Positions 7,058 through 7,815 of a stretch of DNA of 7,815 nt are shown in pieces. The notes beneath the pieces were generated by a model. That model saw only the letters and a program-made list of their open reading frames with translations, ran no database searches and was not told where the DNA came from. How positions within the stretch are numbered: position 1 is the first letter of the stretch; every line of letters starts with the position of its first letter. This stretch comes from Bacteroidota bacterium (GTDB lineage Bacteria > Bacteroidota > Ignavibacteria > UBA10030), in contig DMMN01000192.1 in assembly GCA_003453835.1 (NCBI GenBank), forward strand, positions 9,356 to 17,170, given 5' to 3'. The position numbers were made by a program, and so were the translations under genes.

Positions 7058-7815
7058 TTATCGAATAACGACGAATTTCCGAATGGCCGATCTGCCGTCC
7101 GGGGTCTGAAAGACCGCGATGTATACCCCGCTCACGATCACCTGCCGGGACTCCGTGAGCGAATCCCACAGCTCGTCTGCGCTTCCATCGATATGCTCGA
7201 TGGTCTTGATCAGATCGCCTCGCTCCGTAAAGATCTTGATCGTGCATTGACCGGGCAACCCGAAAAACGCGATACGGTCGGGGGAAGTGACGCCGAAGGC
7301 CAACTGGGCAGCCCGGACGTTGAACGGATTCGGGACGATCCGGACGGAATCCAGATCTGCCTTCGCGGGTCGTCGAAGATACGCGGGTTTGTTCGTCATC
7401 GTGTAGAATTTGCTGCTCCGAAGCGGAACGCCGGGTTGAATCGTGTTCGACGTACCATCATCCTTGCTCACAACATAGTAGTAGTAATCGAATCCCCGTT
7501 GGGCCGTTAGGTCGTCCCACTCATGGGCGGCATTTGCTTTCCTGCAATCGAAGACTCTGGTGTAAAAGGTGTCGGGTTTGCCGATGGCGCGATAGACTTC
7601 ATAGCCGTCGAATTTCGCATGGCTCGTTGCGTTGCTCGCCCACTTGAGCTTGATTCGGTCTCCGCCCGAGATCACCTCAAACGTCCTGGGCGCCGGTGGG
7701 GGCTGGGGAATGGCATAGCTGCTCTTGAAATTCTGAATTGCCCGCCTGAAAGTTTGTTTCAGTGAATCTTCCCCCGTCCCGACCCACGCGTTCTTGTAAG
7801 CGTCCTTGTTGTTCG
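7058..7815 (-). CDS. Fibronectin-III-like secreted protein with T9SS/FlgD-like C-terminal module, 5' end cut by window
   Basis: The frame is open from the right edge to the stop at 7058, giving 251 visible residues. It continues upstream through 7676-7815, so the GTG at 7675 is internal and not a start. After NNKDAYKNAWVGTGEDSLKQ and a helical stretch comes a proline-rich linker (IPQPPPAP, 35-42). A fibronectin-III-like domain follows at about 43-130, with IKLKW, the F-DGYEVYRA strand and FDYYYYVVSKDDG. From VPNPFN at 160-165 to the end (SGVYIAVFQ ... RKFVVIR) is an immunoglobulin-like sorting module related to T9SS type A and FlgD Ig domains, but lacking the P-S-T-T of the other proteins here. 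In many genomes of this group such proteins sit beside outer-membrane receptors and PorV-like genes; that is recalled, not checked. No enzyme activity is visible. The signal peptide and start lie outside the window. Confidence 0.8.
   Translation of the reverse strand, partial: NNKDAYKNAWVGTGEDSLKQTFRRAIQNFKSSYAIPQPPPAPRTFEVISGGDRIKLKWASNATSHAKFDGYEVYRAIGKPDTFYTRVFDCRKANAAHEWDDLTAQRGFDYYYYVVSKDDGTSNTIQPGVPLRSSKFYTMTNKPAYLRRPAKADLDSVRIVPNPFNVRAAQLAFGVTSPDRIAFFGLPGQCTIKIFTERGDLIKTIEHIDGSADELWDSLTESRQVIVSGVYIAVFQTPDGRSAIRKFVVIR

Overview
The window is one continuous minus-strand gene block. No convincing plus-strand gene was found. Reading with transcription (right to left) it holds six genes: the 3' part of a fibronectin-III-like secreted protein (7815-7058), a PorV/PorQ-family outer-membrane protein (6997-5981), an IPT/TIG plus beta-propeller lipoprotein (5863-4631), a secreted protein with two tandem jelly-roll-like domains (4428-2857), a GH18 chitinase-like enzyme (2745-1372) and a polysaccharide deacetylase of the NodB/CE4 type (1233 to beyond base 1). 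All six carry, or in the cut case plausibly carried, an export signal.

Three proteins share the C-terminal signature Y-P-N-P-F-N(-P-S-T-T-I) of type IX secretion (T9SS) type A sorting domains, and the fibronectin-III protein ends in a related V-P-N-P-F-N module. Together with the PorV/PorQ homologue this points to the Fibrobacterota-Chlorobiota-Bacteroidota group. The NPFNPSTTI wording and the moderately high GC content fit Ignavibacteria-like, Kryptonia-like or Calditrichota-like lineages better than classical Bacteroidales. The lineage is an inference from motifs and was not checked by a search.

Layout: the four upstream genes (7815 to 2857) are spaced by 59, 117 and 202 bases with no intrinsic terminator visible between them. 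They probably form one transcription unit ending at a strong hairpin plus T-tract at 2777-2826. The GH18 gene follows and has its own terminator at 1315-1353. The deacetylase starts 82 bases beyond that terminator and runs out of the window inside its sorting domain.

Proposed joint role: GH18 cuts beta-1,4-linked N-acetylglucosamine chains and the CE4 enzyme removes N-acetyl groups from such chains, so the pair suggests a surface system for chitin or a related amino-sugar polymer. The tandem jelly-roll-like protein could bind the substrate, the lipoprotein could be a surface scaffold, and the PorV-like protein could help T9SS cargo leave or attach. No SusC/SusD pair, sugar transporter, regulator, RNA gene, mobile element or CRISPR array is visible in the window.
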